A stretch of 64,000 bases of DNA from Sphingobacterium sp. JB170 (GCF_900163865.1 NZ_FUKU01000030.1:124001-188000), one strand, 5' to 3'; counted from the stretch's first letter, positions 46,194 to 56,661 are shown. A program made the numbers and translations. The notes: generated by a model not told the origin, from the letters alone.

Positions 46194-49100
46194 TTGAATC
46201 GATTCGGACGAATAGCTTTAAAAACCATACTTTGGGTTATAGGTAGTGTTATAGCCCTTCTTTTATTACTGATTTTTCTAATTCGTTTACCTAGCGTGCA
46301 AAACTATGTAGTGGGAAAAGTAACTACATATCTTGAGAACAAGCTCGGCACACCAGTGGACATTGGATATGTGAACATCACCTTTCCAAAAAAATTGGAA
46401 CTGAATGACGTCTATTTTGAGGATCAATCCAAAGATACATTAATCGCGGGTGAGAAACTTATCGTAGACATCAATATGTTAAAGCTGATAAATAACACCG
46501 TACAGATCGATGAGTTTACCCTTGAAGGAATTACCGCAAAAATAAACCGAACTTTACCAGACAGCGCCTTTAATTTTGATTATATCGTCCAAGCGTTTGC
46601 CACGAAGGACGAAAGTACACCTTCTACAGATTCAAGCGCTGCATTGATCTTTGACATCGATGATGTTATTTTCAACCGCATCCATTTTGTATATAACGAT
46701 GAAGTTATTGGTACCAGCGCCGATTTGAAGATTGACCATTTTGACACCAAGCTGGAGAGATTTGATCTGACAGACAACATGGCCTTTGCTATGCCAAAAA
46801 TTAACCTTGATGGCCTTCAGGTAATCATTAAGCAGTGGCAAGTAGCCGCTCAAGGCGAAGGTCCTTCGGTGGCGGACCTCGGTCTCCGAGATTCTACCCT
46901 AGAGACTTCTTCATTGATGCCTGGTATTGCTATCGACGAATTGAACTTGGCTAATATATTTGTTCAATATGCAAATGAGCCCGCTGCAATAAGCACCACT
47001 TTTAAAATTGATGCGCTGAATGCCGATGTAAAAGAAATCGATTTAAATAAAGAGGTCGTTCGTTTTGGGCAGGTTACGCTAGATGGATCAGATTCCGATA
47101 TCTTACTCGGGAAACTAGCGAGCAAACCGACATCCACAGATCCGCAAGAAGAAAGCTCCCCGATAAACTGGAAAGTTTCAGCAGACCGCCTAGCCGTCAA
47201 TAAAACAAAAGTAGCATTCAAAGATGATAATCAAGCGCGAATGAAAGGCTTTGATTATTTTAATATAGGCATCACTGACTTCACTGGTGATCTAAATGAT
47301 CTTTACTATTCATCCGATTCGATTTCCGGCTCCCTAAAAACGTTAACGATGAATGATCATTCTGGATTCTTGATAAAAGAGCTACGAGGAGATTTTGTTT
47401 ACGGCGACCGCGGGCTTGAACTTCAAAACCTATTGGCCCAAACCCCAAAAACAACAATCAGGGATCATATTAAGGTAACCTACCCCTCCTTAGATGCTTT
47501 CAATGACAATCCCAATAGCGTCAACATTGAAGCGAGGATCAATAAATCCACCTTGGATATGTCCGACATTCTTTATTTTGTTCCAGATTTAGATACCATG
47601 GAAGTCATGAAGCCGTTGCTTTCACGATCTTTTTTCATTGATGGGCGTGTGGCGGGCACTATGGATAACCTCAATATTCCGAAAATAGAATTTAAAACGC
47701 TCAATAAGACACATATTTTAGCTAGTGCAATAATTAAAGGGTTACCTGATACGGAGAAATTAAACATTGACTTGAACCTCAAAAAGTTTACGACCGGCCG
47801 TAGCGATCTCGATCACCTTATCGCCAAATCCATGCTGCCCGACAGCATACAGTTGCCAAACGCGATAAGCCTTTCTGGAACCTTCAAGGGAGGGCTTGCC
47901 GGCTTTGACGCTAATATGAGCCTAATAACCGAACAAGGAAATGCAACATTTAACGGGAAATTGGCTATGGCGCAGGACACGACGTACGATGCATATGTAT
48001 CGATAAATGATTTTAACATAGGTAGTTTATTAAGCCAAGATTCGCTACTTGGGTACGTCTCGGCTAATGCAAAAGTGCAAGGGCGTGGTCTGAATCCCGA
48101 AACCATGGTTGCTAATATCGAGGGAGAGCTTAACCAGCTACAAGCGATGGGTTACGACTACCACGATATAAAACTAGCGGTTTCAGCAAATCAGGGCGAC
48201 ATTGAAGGTAACCTCAACAGCCCGGATCCTAACGTACAACTGAACATGGATTTCCACGCCGACATGCGCGAAAAATATCCGAAACTTTATGCGACATTAA
48301 ACGTGGACACACTCAATCTTAAGAATCTTAACATCATTGAGGATAACTTCCGTTACCAAGGTAAAATTGTAGCAGAGCTCGAGACCGCTGACCTTGATTT
48401 TCTGAACGGTTCCCTGCTTATTTCAAACTCTTCGATTGCTTACAATAACGACCGCTTCTCCTTAGATAGCGTTGCTATATTCGCAACCGCAGACAGCACT
48501 AGAAACTCGCTCATTCTGGAATCGGGATTCTTAAGCGCGCATATGGTCGGTAAATATAGGCTAACCGAACTTAGCTCATCGGTACAAGACATTATACATA
48601 TGTATTACAATCCCGAGGGGACACCACCGCCCGAGGAAATAAACTACCAGGCACAGAACTTTGAGTTTAGTGCCACCCTACGCAATTCGCCTTTTATTCG
48701 TGAATTTCTCCCCGAACTCGAAGAGCTACAGAACGTAACACTAGATGGCACATTTGACTCCGAGAGTAAAAGCTTCATGGCAAAGCTCATCGCTCCGAAG
48801 ATTCTCTACGACGGAATGCGCATTGAAAATATTGGTGTCGATATTACCACCGCAGATAGCACGCTGTATTACTCGGCGCTCATCGAGAAAATAAACGTAA
48901 GTAACCTCGAGCTCAGTAATACTGTTCTCAGCGGTAGCGCGAAAGAAAACAATCTCGATTTTGGTCTCTGGATAAAAGATGAAGACGACAAAGAACAATA
49001 CCATCTTGGTGCGAATATGTCGGTGGACGAGAACGACTATATGCTGAAACTGAATGAGGATGGGTTAATGCTTAACTACGAAAATTGGCAGATCCCATCG

Positions 49101-51551
49101 GATAACGCGCTGAGTTTTGGTACAAATGGTATTAGCGCACAAAATTTCCGATTGTCGAAAGATGGTCAAGAACTATTATTGCAGTCGGCCGACTCGACAT
49201 TGAACGCACCTTTGGACCTCACATTCACGAATTTCCGTATAGAGACGCTAACAGAAATTTTAAAATCCGAAATGCTTAACGTTGGTGGAGGTATTAATGG
49301 AACAGCAACTATATCGCGTATGGAAAGTAGCCCTGTTTTTGTTTCGGATGTAAATATCGAAAAATTCTATTTTGGTACCGATACCGTTGGAAATGTCCTT
49401 ATCAAAGTAGACAATGTACGCGAAAACACGTTTGCCGCCGACGTGAAGATCGTGGAAAATGGCAACGATGTTCATCTATTGGGTGACTTTAATAGCCCTC
49501 CAAATGGGCCGGCGACCTTAAATGCTACGTTATCATTGAACCCCATGAAAATGACAACCATCCAAGCATTCAGTTTGGGGTACTTGGAGAAATCCGCTGG
49601 GGACTTAAAGGGTAATTTAACGATTACGGGAACGCTCGATCAGCCCCGTATAAACGGAGACTTAACGTTTGAGGATGCTAAAATAAATGTTGCAATGCTA
49701 AATGCCGACATGATGCTTAACAAGCAAGTGATTCATTTTAATAATCAAGGCATCCAGTTCCGCAAGTTCGAGATTAAAGATCTCAAAGGGAATACGGCAA
49801 AGCTCAACGGCAGTGTTCGCACGCAATCCTATACAGATTTCGACTTTAATCTAACGCTAAGTACAGACGATTTTGCGGCTGTAAATTCAACCCGCGAAGA
49901 CAACGATTTATTTTTCGGGCAATTGTACATCACCTCCAACATACGGATAACTGGAAATCTCGACCATCCACGCATCGATGGAAGCATAAAAGCCAACGAC
50001 AAAACAGACTTCGTACTTATTGTGCCTAATGATGATCCCGGGATTGCACAAAGGGATGGCGTTGTACAGTTTGTTGACCGTAGCGACACCGCCCGAACGA
50101 ATGCATTTGCACGTCTTGACTCTTTAACAACAGCAACACAACTATCCGGCTACGACATCGCATTGAACCTGACAACAGATCGCGACGCCAAATTCAAAGT
50201 TATACTTGACGAAGGCACACAAGATGCATTGAATATTCAAGGGATTGCAGAGTTAAACGCGACGATCGATGCCAGCGACAAAATTACGATGTCAGGTACT
50301 TACACCGTAGAACGTGGCGACTACACCTTTTCGTTAGGCCCGATTTCGAAAAAATTTACGTTCCAAAAAGGAAGCACAATCACCTGGAATGGGGATCCCC
50401 TTGATGCCCGTTTGGGTATCACAGCTATTTACTCCAATCGATTCTCTACATTAGAGCTCGTTCAGTCACAAATTGGATCGGAAAGTCAAAACCTGTATAA
50501 ACAGCGCGTACCTTTTGATGTGAAGCTTATACTAACAGGAGAGCTTTTCAAACCAATGATTAATTTTGATATTGATTTAGATGAGAACAACGCTATTGTC
50601 TCGCAAGATGTTGTAAGCAAAGTAAATATTGCACTTGCGAACATCCGAGGCGATCAAGCAGAGCTAAATAAACAGGTATTTTCTTTATTGACTTTAGGTC
50701 GATTTATGTCGTCCAACCCGTTTGAAAGTCTTGCCGGTGGTGGAGCCGAAGGATTTGCTCGTAGTACGGTAAGTTCCTTCCTGACGAACCAACTCAATAG
50801 CATGGCCTCGAACTTGATTCAAGGCGTAGAACTGGATTTCAACTTACAATCCGAAGAAGATTATTTGACCGGTAGCGCCGAAACGCGGACCGACCTTAAT
50901 GTCGGCATTTCAAAAATGCTATTCGATGACCGCTTAAAAGTAACGATCGGATCAAACTTTGAAGTGGAGGGAAACAGCCGTCCAGGTGAAAATGCGGCAA
51001 ATATAGCAAGTGATATCTCCTTGGAATATCAACTTTCCAAGGATGGCAGGTACTTCGCCCGCGTTTATAGAAAGAATCAATACCAAGCGACTCTACAAGG
51101 GCAGTTCGTAGAAACGGGAATTGGTTTTATTATCAACATGAGCTATGATAAATTCAAGGAGCTGTTCATGAATTCCAAAGCACTCGAACAATATTACGAT
51201 GTCGATAGTCGTGGATTCCAAAGAAGATTTGATATAGATCGTATGAACGTCGATTCCACTTACCGCGATAGTGTTCGGATTGTGATACGCGATAGTTTGC
51301 TACAGAACAGCCCATCGTTCCGAAAACGTTGGGAGCAGCGTCAAAGGGAACGCGAAGAGTTGAAAAAAAATAACGATAGCAGCAGCCGAGGACAAGTGGA
51401 TTCCACACAAGCAATCGTACCGAAAGAAGAGGAAATTCCGGACAACGAGGACGAGACGGAAAAAGAAAATGGGAATAAGGACTCCAAAGACAAAAGTATT
51501 GAACCAAAAAAGATAGAATCGGAAGATGAAAGGAGTAAGGATGAATTATAA
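46194..51551 (+). CDS. TamB-like translocation and assembly module protein
   Basis: A giant periplasm-spanning protein of 1785 residues, anchored by an N-terminal membrane helix (about 10-32), with repeated beta-strand units through the body and the TamB C-terminal domain (about 1300-1690; SGTYTVERGDYTFSLGPISK is typical). AsmA/TamB-type proteins move lipids or help insert outer-membrane proteins. The start is a TTG; an in-frame stop lies at 46182, so no earlier start exists. The last ~60 residues are a highly charged low-complexity tail. It overlaps the TamA-like gene by 11 bp. Confidence 0.92.
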   Translation: MNRFGRIALKTILWVIGSVIALLLLLIFLIRLPSVQNYVVGKVTTYLENKLGTPVDIGYVNITFPKKLELNDVYFEDQSKDTLIAGEKLIVDINMLKLINNTVQIDEFTLEGITAKINRTLPDSAFNFDYIVQAFATKDESTPSTDSSAALIFDIDDVIFNRIHFVYNDEVIGTSADLKIDHFDTKLERFDLTDNMAFAMPKINLDGLQVIIKQWQVAAQGEGPSVADLGLRDSTLETSSLMPGIAIDELNLANIFVQYANEPAAISTTFKIDALNADVKEIDLNKEVVRFGQVTLDGSDSDILLGKLASKPTSTDPQEESSPINWKVSADRLAVNKTKVAFKDDNQARMKGFDYFNIGITDFTGDLNDLYYSSDSISGSLKTLTMNDHSGFLIKELRGDFVYGDRGLELQNLLAQTPKTTIRDHIKVTYPSLDAFNDNPNSVNIEARINKSTLDMSDILYFVPDLDTMEVMKPLLSRSFFIDGRVAGTMDNLNIPKIEFKTLNKTHILASAIIKGLPDTEKLNIDLNLKKFTTGRSDLDHLIAKSMLPDSIQLPNAISLSGTFKGGLAGFDANMSLITEQGNATFNGKLAMAQDTTYDAYVSINDFNIGSLLSQDSLLGYVSANAKVQGRGLNPETMVANIEGELNQLQAMGYDYHDIKLAVSANQGDIEGNLNSPDPNVQLNMDFHADMREKYPKLYATLNVDTLNLKNLNIIEDNFRYQGKIVAELETADLDFLNGSLLISNSSIAYNNDRFSLDSVAIFATADSTRNSLILESGFLSAHMVGKYRLTELSSSVQDIIHMYYNPEGTPPPEEINYQAQNFEFSATLRNSPFIREFLPELEELQNVTLDGTFDSESKSFMAKLIAPKILYDGMRIENIGVDITTADSTLYYSALIEKINVSNLELSNTVLSGSAKENNLDFGLWIKDEDDKEQYHLGANMSVDENDYMLKLNEDGLMLNYENWQIPSDNALSFGTNGISAQNFRLSKDGQELLLQSADSTLNAPLDLTFTNFRIETLTEILKSEMLNVGGGINGTATISRMESSPVFVSDVNIEKFYFGTDTVGNVLIKVDNVRENTFAADVKIVENGNDVHLLGDFNSPPNGPATLNATLSLNPMKMTTIQAFSLGYLEKSAGDLKGNLTITGTLDQPRINGDLTFEDAKINVAMLNADMMLNKQVIHFNNQGIQFRKFEIKDLKGNTAKLNGSVRTQSYTDFDFNLTLSTDDFAAVNSTREDNDLFFGQLYITSNIRITGNLDHPRIDGSIKANDKTDFVLIVPNDDPGIAQRDGVVQFVDRSDTARTNAFARLDSLTTATQLSGYDIALNLTTDRDAKFKVILDEGTQDALNIQGIAELNATIDASDKITMSGTYTVERGDYTFSLGPISKKFTFQKGSTITWNGDPLDARLGITAIYSNRFSTLELVQSQIGSESQNLYKQRVPFDVKLILTGELFKPMINFDIDLDENNAIVSQDVVSKVNIALANIRGDQAELNKQVFSLLTLGRFMSSNPFESLAGGGAEGFARSTVSSFLTNQLNSMASNLIQGVELDFNLQSEEDYLTGSAETRTDLNVGISKMLFDDRLKVTIGSNFEVEGNSRPGENAANIASDISLEYQLSKDGRYFARVYRKNQYQATLQGQFVETGIGFIINMSYDKFKELFMNSKALEQYYDVDSRGFQRRFDIDRMNVDSTYRDSVRIVIRDSLLQNSPSFRKRWEQRQREREELKKNNDSSSRGQVDSTQAIVPKEEEIPDNEDETEKENGNKDSKDKSIEPKKIESEDERSKDEL
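51530..51535 (+). promoter_or_regulatory. Shine-Dalgarno deciding the tamA-like start
   Basis: AAGGAG lies 5 nt before the ATG at 51541, inside the end of tamB. It favours that ATG over the in-frame ATG at 51526. Confidence 0.55.
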
Positions 51552-53850
51552 GCGAAATAATAGCACGTTTCTTATAGGCTTTGTTCTTTTATTCGCGGTA
51601 GCATGTAACCCTACGAAACACCTTACCGAGGACCAAAAACTTTACATGGGAGGAAATGTATCGATTGAAAAAGACTCCATCAGTAAAGAAAATAAAGAAC
51701 GTTTTGAAGAACACCTAGCATCGTTGTTAACCCCCAAACGAAATAAAAGGTTCCTAGGAATGCCTATTAAATTGGGTTTATACAATATGGGGGGCGGCCC
51801 TGACAGTAGCACAGGATGGTTCGACAACTGGTTGAAAAAGCAAGGAGAAAAACCAGTCATTTTGAGCGAGGTTAATCGTGAGTACAATGAAAACATCCTC
51901 CGAAATCGAATGGAAAACCTAGGTTTCTTCAATGCATACGTTATCTCTGACACCATCATTGATGGTAAACGTGCAGAAGTAAACTATCAAGCGTTCCCAG
52001 GTAGTATATATCGAATTGCGAATTTAAAATTCGAAGTAGACTCGAATAAACAACTTGGTAAAGATATTCTTAGATTCAAAGACAATTCCTTACTTAAAAA
52101 AGGAAGCAACTATAATCTCGACGTAATTCTTGATGAACGTGACCGAATCGATAATGATTTAAAAAACAATGGCTATTATTACTTTTCGCCAGACAACCTG
52201 TTGGTGGAGGTTGATAGCACGGTAGGAACCAATAAAGTGGACATGTATGTGACAGTAAAACCCGAAACACCCGAACAAGCACGTGAGCCACAGCGCATTG
52301 GCGACATATTCATTTACCCCAACTACACCCAAACAGAGCAGGGATTCCGTCGGACAAACCCTGCACGCATGAAACGTTTTCAAGATTATTTTATCATCGA
52401 TAAAAACAATACATACCGCAAGAAAGTACTGGCGAACCATATTTTCTTTGAACGAGGAGAAATATACAACCGGCATGATCACAACATGACCATTAGCCAC
52501 TTAGTCAACTTAGACGCATTTAAGTTTGTTAAAAACAACTTTGTTGACCGCAAAGACTCGAGCAACACGATGGACGTTTATTATTATTTAACACCAATGC
52601 AACGCAAATCGATCCGTTTTGAGGTCCTCGCAAAAACCGCATCGGTGTATAACGGTACCGAAGCAAACGTCAACTGGACGCTTCGAAATGCATTTAAAGG
52701 TTTCGAAACGTTAACGGCGACCGTATTTGGAGGCTATGAAACACAAACAGGTGGAAATGTGAATTTAAATTCAGCGTACATCCGCTACGGTGCAGAAGTG
52801 GGCGTGGTTTGGCCGCGGTTACTCTCGCCTTATAAATGGGCGCCATCTCGGCGATTTATTCCGAAAACCTACGCGAAAATAGGCTATGAATTTCTGAACC
52901 GACGTCAGGCCTATACACTAAACTCCCTAACATTGAACTACGGCTATAACTGGAAGGAGAACGATCAAAAACAACACGACTTAGCTGTAGCAGAAATCAT
53001 ATACGTGCAACCGCGGAATATTTCCGACGAATATCGTGCGCAGATGGATACCGTACCGACCTTGCGCCATATTGTTGACCCACAATTTTCATTTGGGCCC
53101 AATTATAACTATACCTTCACCAATGCCGCAGAACAAGATCGCAAAAACACCTTTTTTGTGAAGGCCGGACTGAACACCTCAGGAAATGTACTCGGGCTTA
53201 TCCAAGGAGCGAACTATGCGGAAGGCAGTAGAAAGAAGCTTTTTGGAACAGAATATGCACAGTTTGTAAAGGCTGAACTGGACATTCGCCACTACCTGAA
53301 ACTGTCCTCAAATTCAAGTCTCGCTTCTCGGATTATGTTCGGAGCTAGTCACTCATATGGGAATTCTATTTCACTCCCCTATCTAAAACAGTTCTATTCA
53401 GGAGGTCCTAATGGGCTTCGTTCGTTTAGAGCGCGCGCGGTTGGTCCAGGATCCGCTATTCCGGAAAACCTTGGCCGGGATAACTTCTTTGCTGATCAAA
53501 CCGGCGATTTTAAATTGGAAATCAACACGGAGTATCGGTCCCAAATTACAGGTATGTTTCACTGGGCAGCGTTCATTGACGCGGGTAATATTTGGCTTCA
53601 ACGAAGCGATCCCAACAAACCAGGTGGCTCGCTGTCCAAAGACTTCTATAAAGAACTCGCGGTCGGTGCTGGTTTAGGTCTACGCGTGGACTTAGATTTC
53701 CTTATTGTCCGCGTTGATATGGCGACTCCACTGCGGGTACCTTACCGCCCAGAAGGAGATCGATGGGTCTTCAAATATATTGATATTAGGGATTCTAAAT
53801 GGCGAGGAGACAACCTCGTGTTTAACCTTGCTATTGGTTATCCATTCTAG
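51541..53850 (+). CDS. TamA/BamA family outer-membrane lipoprotein
   Basis: A 769-residue partner of the TamB-like protein. It has a lipoprotein signal (LLFAVACNPTKHLTEDQKLY, lipid-modified Cys), POTRA-like repeats (about 80-370) and a C-terminal 16-strand barrel with the Omp85 signature region (YSGGPNGLRSFRARAVGPGS) and a terminal aromatic (GYPF). A lipidated Omp85 protein is typical of Bacteroidota. The ATG at 51541 is preferred to that at 51526 because it has a Shine-Dalgarno and a normal signal-peptide start (MNYKRNN). Confidence 0.9.
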   Translation: MNYKRNNSTFLIGFVLLFAVACNPTKHLTEDQKLYMGGNVSIEKDSISKENKERFEEHLASLLTPKRNKRFLGMPIKLGLYNMGGGPDSSTGWFDNWLKKQGEKPVILSEVNREYNENILRNRMENLGFFNAYVISDTIIDGKRAEVNYQAFPGSIYRIANLKFEVDSNKQLGKDILRFKDNSLLKKGSNYNLDVILDERDRIDNDLKNNGYYYFSPDNLLVEVDSTVGTNKVDMYVTVKPETPEQAREPQRIGDIFIYPNYTQTEQGFRRTNPARMKRFQDYFIIDKNNTYRKKVLANHIFFERGEIYNRHDHNMTISHLVNLDAFKFVKNNFVDRKDSSNTMDVYYYLTPMQRKSIRFEVLAKTASVYNGTEANVNWTLRNAFKGFETLTATVFGGYETQTGGNVNLNSAYIRYGAEVGVVWPRLLSPYKWAPSRRFIPKTYAKIGYEFLNRRQAYTLNSLTLNYGYNWKENDQKQHDLAVAEIIYVQPRNISDEYRAQMDTVPTLRHIVDPQFSFGPNYNYTFTNAAEQDRKNTFFVKAGLNTSGNVLGLIQGANYAEGSRKKLFGTEYAQFVKAELDIRHYLKLSSNSSLASRIMFGASHSYGNSISLPYLKQFYSGGPNGLRSFRARAVGPGSAIPENLGRDNFFADQTGDFKLEINTEYRSQITGMFHWAAFIDAGNIWLQRSDPNKPGGSLSKDFYKELAVGAGLGLRVDLDFLIVRVDMATPLRVPYRPEGDRWVFKYIDIRDSKWRGDNLVFNLAIGYPF

Positions 53851-53974
53851 ATGATCTATCCCCTTCGGGAAAGGAAACTATTTTTGGGGAATTCGGGTAA
53901 ACCCCTAGTTATTAAGGCTATTTTTTAGTAAATTTAGGCATACTTCAGTTCTTAACAACAAAAACCAATAAAAC

Positions 53975-54913
53975 ATGAAAATCACAGTCATAGGCGCTGG
54001 CGCCGTAGGTGCAACTACCGCCGATAATTTGGTGAGACGTAACATCGCAGAGGAAATTATTTTATTAGACATCAAAGAGGGTGTTGCCGAAGGGAAAGCA
54101 CAAGACATGATGCAAACCGCAGCGCTATTAGGTTTTGATTCCAAAGTAAAGGGTGTAACTAATGACTACATTTCTACGGCTGGTTCCTCCGTTGCTGTTA
54201 TTACCTCTGGTATACCGCGCAAGCCCGGTATGACGCGTGAAGAACTTATAGGAACTAATGCTGGAATTGTAAAATCTGTTGTTGAAAATCTCATTCAACA
54301 TTCTCCCGATATAATCATTCTTATTGTTTCAAACCCGATGGACACCATGACCTATTTAGCTCTAAAAGCTAGTGGTCTGCCTAAGAATAGAATAATCGGT
54401 ATGGGTGGCGCATTAGATTCCGCTCGCTTCAAGTATCAGATATCTCAAAAATTTAATGCATCCGCAAACGATCTCAATGCGATCGTAATCGGCGGCCATG
54501 GCGACACTACGATGATTCCATTGATCGAGCATGCCACGTGGAACAGTATTCCCGTGCGCGACTTTTTAACTGCAGAAGAAAAGGCGGAAATCGTCAATAA
54601 AACGATGGTTGGAGGTGCAACACTTACCGCATTAATCGGTACTTCTGCTTGGTACGCCCCAGGGGCAGCGACCGCAGCTATGGTCGAAAGCATCGTATGC
54701 AACCAAAATCGATTATTCACTGCGTCTGTCTTGCTGGAAGGTGAATTCGGCGAACAGGATATTACTATGGGTGTGCCGGTTATCATCAACAGCAAAGGGT
54801 GGGACCGTATTGTACCACTTGAACTATCCCAAGAGGAACAGGATTTGTTCAAAAAAAGCACTGAGGCTGTGCGCAAAATGAACGCCGTACTTACCGACAG
54901 CAATTTATTTTAG
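53975..54913 (+). CDS. mdh: malate dehydrogenase
   Basis: TCA-cycle oxidoreductase (malate to oxaloacetate, NAD-linked), 312 residues. The N-terminal Rossmann loop ITVIGAGAVGATTADNL, the substrate loop SGIPRKPGMTRE with its catalytic arginines, and the active-site His in IGGHGDTTMIPL (near residue 175) identify the lactate/malate dehydrogenase family; the RKPGMTRE loop suits malate. It is followed by a large hairpin that covers the next gene's start. Confidence 0.95.
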   Translation: MKITVIGAGAVGATTADNLVRRNIAEEIILLDIKEGVAEGKAQDMMQTAALLGFDSKVKGVTNDYISTAGSSVAVITSGIPRKPGMTREELIGTNAGIVKSVVENLIQHSPDIIILIVSNPMDTMTYLALKASGLPKNRIIGMGGALDSARFKYQISQKFNASANDLNAIVIGGHGDTTMIPLIEHATWNSIPVRDFLTAEEKAEIVNKTMVGGATLTALIGTSAWYAPGAATAAMVESIVCNQNRLFTASVLLEGEFGEQDITMGVPVIINSKGWDRIVPLELSQEEQDLFKKSTEAVRKMNAVLTDSNLF

Positions 54914-54920
54914 ATAACCT

Positions 54921-54958
54921 TTTGCATGGGTTAAATTCTTATATTTAGCCCATGCAAA
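54921..54958 (+). promoter_or_regulatory. 16-bp-stem hairpin enclosing the protease start codon
   Basis: TTTGCATGGG (54921-54930) is the exact complement of CCCATGCAAA (54949-54958). Extending inward adds six more pairs (one G-U) for a 16-bp stem with loop TCTTAT (54937-54942). The right arm contains the ATG at 54952. It may terminate mdh transcripts, but there is no T run, and it would hide the next start codon on a read-through mRNA. Confidence 0.65.
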
Positions 54959-55395
54959 TTATTCCATTTGAAATTGTCGAATTACAGGGGGACGGTTTCC
55001 ACGTCTTAATCGACGTAGAACTTTTTGACAAACCGTCGAAAATGGTATTAGACACAGGAGCTTCGAAAACTGTATTTGATAAGCAAACTCTTCTCAATTT
55101 CGGAATTCCCGAGTCAACATTTCAAAATACTGACATCCTTTCAGCCGGTCTGGGGACAAATAAGATGCAGAGCTTCGTCCTCGAAATTCCGCACTTCAGA
55201 ATTGGAAATTGGCAAGTCAAAAATTACGCAACAGCAGTTCTCGATCTAAGCACAATAAATTACGCGTATGAAAAAATGAATATCGCCCCTATTATTGGTG
55301 TCTTGGGCGGAGATATCTTACGATTATATAACGCGAAAATAGACTACAGAAAACAGTCCCTCACACTACGAGAACGTCCACTAAAACTTAAATAG
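54952..55395 (+). CDS. retropepsin-like aspartyl protease family protein (clan AA)
   Basis: A small single-domain aspartyl protease homologue of 147 residues. The catalytic motif LDTGASKTVFD (near residue 35) and the C-terminal IIGVLGGDILRLYNAKIDY flap-to-hydrophobic-Gly block fit retropepsin-like proteins that act as dimers. No signal peptide is present, so it is probably cytoplasmic. The start codon sits in the right arm of a hairpin. Its 3' end overlaps the convergent MFS gene by 15 bp. Confidence 0.82.
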   Translation: MQIIPFEIVELQGDGFHVLIDVELFDKPSKMVLDTGASKTVFDKQTLLNFGIPESTFQNTDILSAGLGTNKMQSFVLEIPHFRIGNWQVKNYATAVLDLSTINYAYEKMNIAPIIGVLGGDILRLYNAKIDYRKQSLTLRERPLKLK

Positions 55396-56601
55396 CGGAC
55401 GCTGTATATGCCGCCTAAGATATCCATAGAAAAAGATAGCTATTAAAATACCCGCCACTCCCATAAAATACAAAGTATTCTTGATGCCAAAATATTCGGC
55501 TGTCGCACCAACCAATAGTGCACCTATTGGCGCAATCCCTTGAAAGGCCATAACATAATAACCAATCACCCTTGCTCTATAGGCGGTAACAACGTGCGTT
55601 TGGATGTACGTATTGATCGATGAATTTTGCATCATCATCGCAAAGGAAACCATTGCCGTAAAAATTAATGCGGGAAAAAGCATGGGTGCAAAAGCGAGCA
55701 GCAACAGGCTCAATCCCATTAGAAGGGCTGAAAATAATACCCGATAACGCAAATTTTCTCCACTTTTGAGCCGCGCCATATTAATTGCACCGATCATGGC
55801 ACCGAAACCAGCCGCGCTCTCGAACCAGGAAAATGTCGATTCATTACCGTTAAAAAGGTCCTTTGCAACTGCGGGTAGCAACGAGGTATAAGGGATTACC
55901 AAAAGACTCGAAAATCCCAACACAACGATAATGGACGTAATATGAGGGGATCGTCGCAAGTAGCTAAATCCCTCTTTGAGTGCCGTTATATTATCTTCCT
56001 TGGCTAGCTGTGCCTGATCTTCCACAACTTTCATCATCATTAAACAAATGATAACGGGAATAAAACTGATGAAGTTAATTCCGAAACAAACAAACTCTCC
56101 ATAAGTAGATAGCAAAACACCACCTATTGCCGGTCCTACCATCCGCGCCAAATTAAAAACAGACGAGTTTAACGCAATCGCATTGGGAAGATCCTTTTTA
56201 TTATCGATCAATGCAATCATGAGAGACTGGCGCCCCAATACATCGAACGCATTTATCACGCCCTGACAAAAACCTAATACCGAAAGTACAAATACCGTTT
56301 CCCATTTCATACCGACAACAAGCGTCAATAACCCCGCTTGGATCATCAACCCTATTTGTGTCAGAAATACGAGCTTGTATTTTTTGTGCTTATCGACAAA
56401 AGAACCGATAAAAGGCGACAGTATTAATGAGGGCACTAGCGAAACAAATTGTACAAACCCTAACCAAAATACGGACTGTGACATCTCATATACCAGCCAA
56501 CTAATCGCGACCCGTTGCATCCAAGTCCCGAGAAGAGAAATCGCCTGTCCAATTACATGGAGTCTAAAATTGGGATAGGAAAGCGATCTGAGTATATCCA
56601 T
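55381..56601 (-). CDS. MFS transporter
   Basis: Inner-membrane transporter of 406 residues with about 12 helices, in the MFS_3/EntS-like group: FRLHVIGQAISLLGTWMQRVAISW begins helix 1, and GSFVDKHKKYKLVF forms the helix 2-3 loop. It resembles the other MFS protein at 21.8-23.0 kb in family but is clearly distinct. The substrate is unknown. It converges on the protease gene with a 15-bp overlap, so the two 3' ends share sequence. Confidence 0.88.
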   Translation of the reverse strand: MDILRSLSYPNFRLHVIGQAISLLGTWMQRVAISWLVYEMSQSVFWLGFVQFVSLVPSLILSPFIGSFVDKHKKYKLVFLTQIGLMIQAGLLTLVVGMKWETVFVLSVLGFCQGVINAFDVLGRQSLMIALIDNKKDLPNAIALNSSVFNLARMVGPAIGGVLLSTYGEFVCFGINFISFIPVIICLMMMKVVEDQAQLAKEDNITALKEGFSYLRRSPHITSIIVVLGFSSLLVIPYTSLLPAVAKDLFNGNESTFSWFESAAGFGAMIGAINMARLKSGENLRYRVLFSALLMGLSLLLLAFAPMLFPALIFTAMVSFAMMMQNSSINTYIQTHVVTAYRARVIGYYVMAFQGIAPIGALLVGATAEYFGIKNTLYFMGVAGILIAIFFYGYLRRHIQRPLFKF

Positions 56602-56653
56602 ATAGAAGTCGAAAATGTTTTCTCTAAAACTACCACTTTGATAATAATATAAC

Positions 56654-56661
56654 TATTTTTG
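56654..56661 (+). promoter_or_regulatory. -7 element (TATTTTTG) of the transaldolase-like gene
   Basis: TATTTTTG fits TAnnTTTG, 62 bp before the ATG at 56724. A TTTG at 56637 is too close (13 bp) to be a normal -33 partner. Confidence 0.35.
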
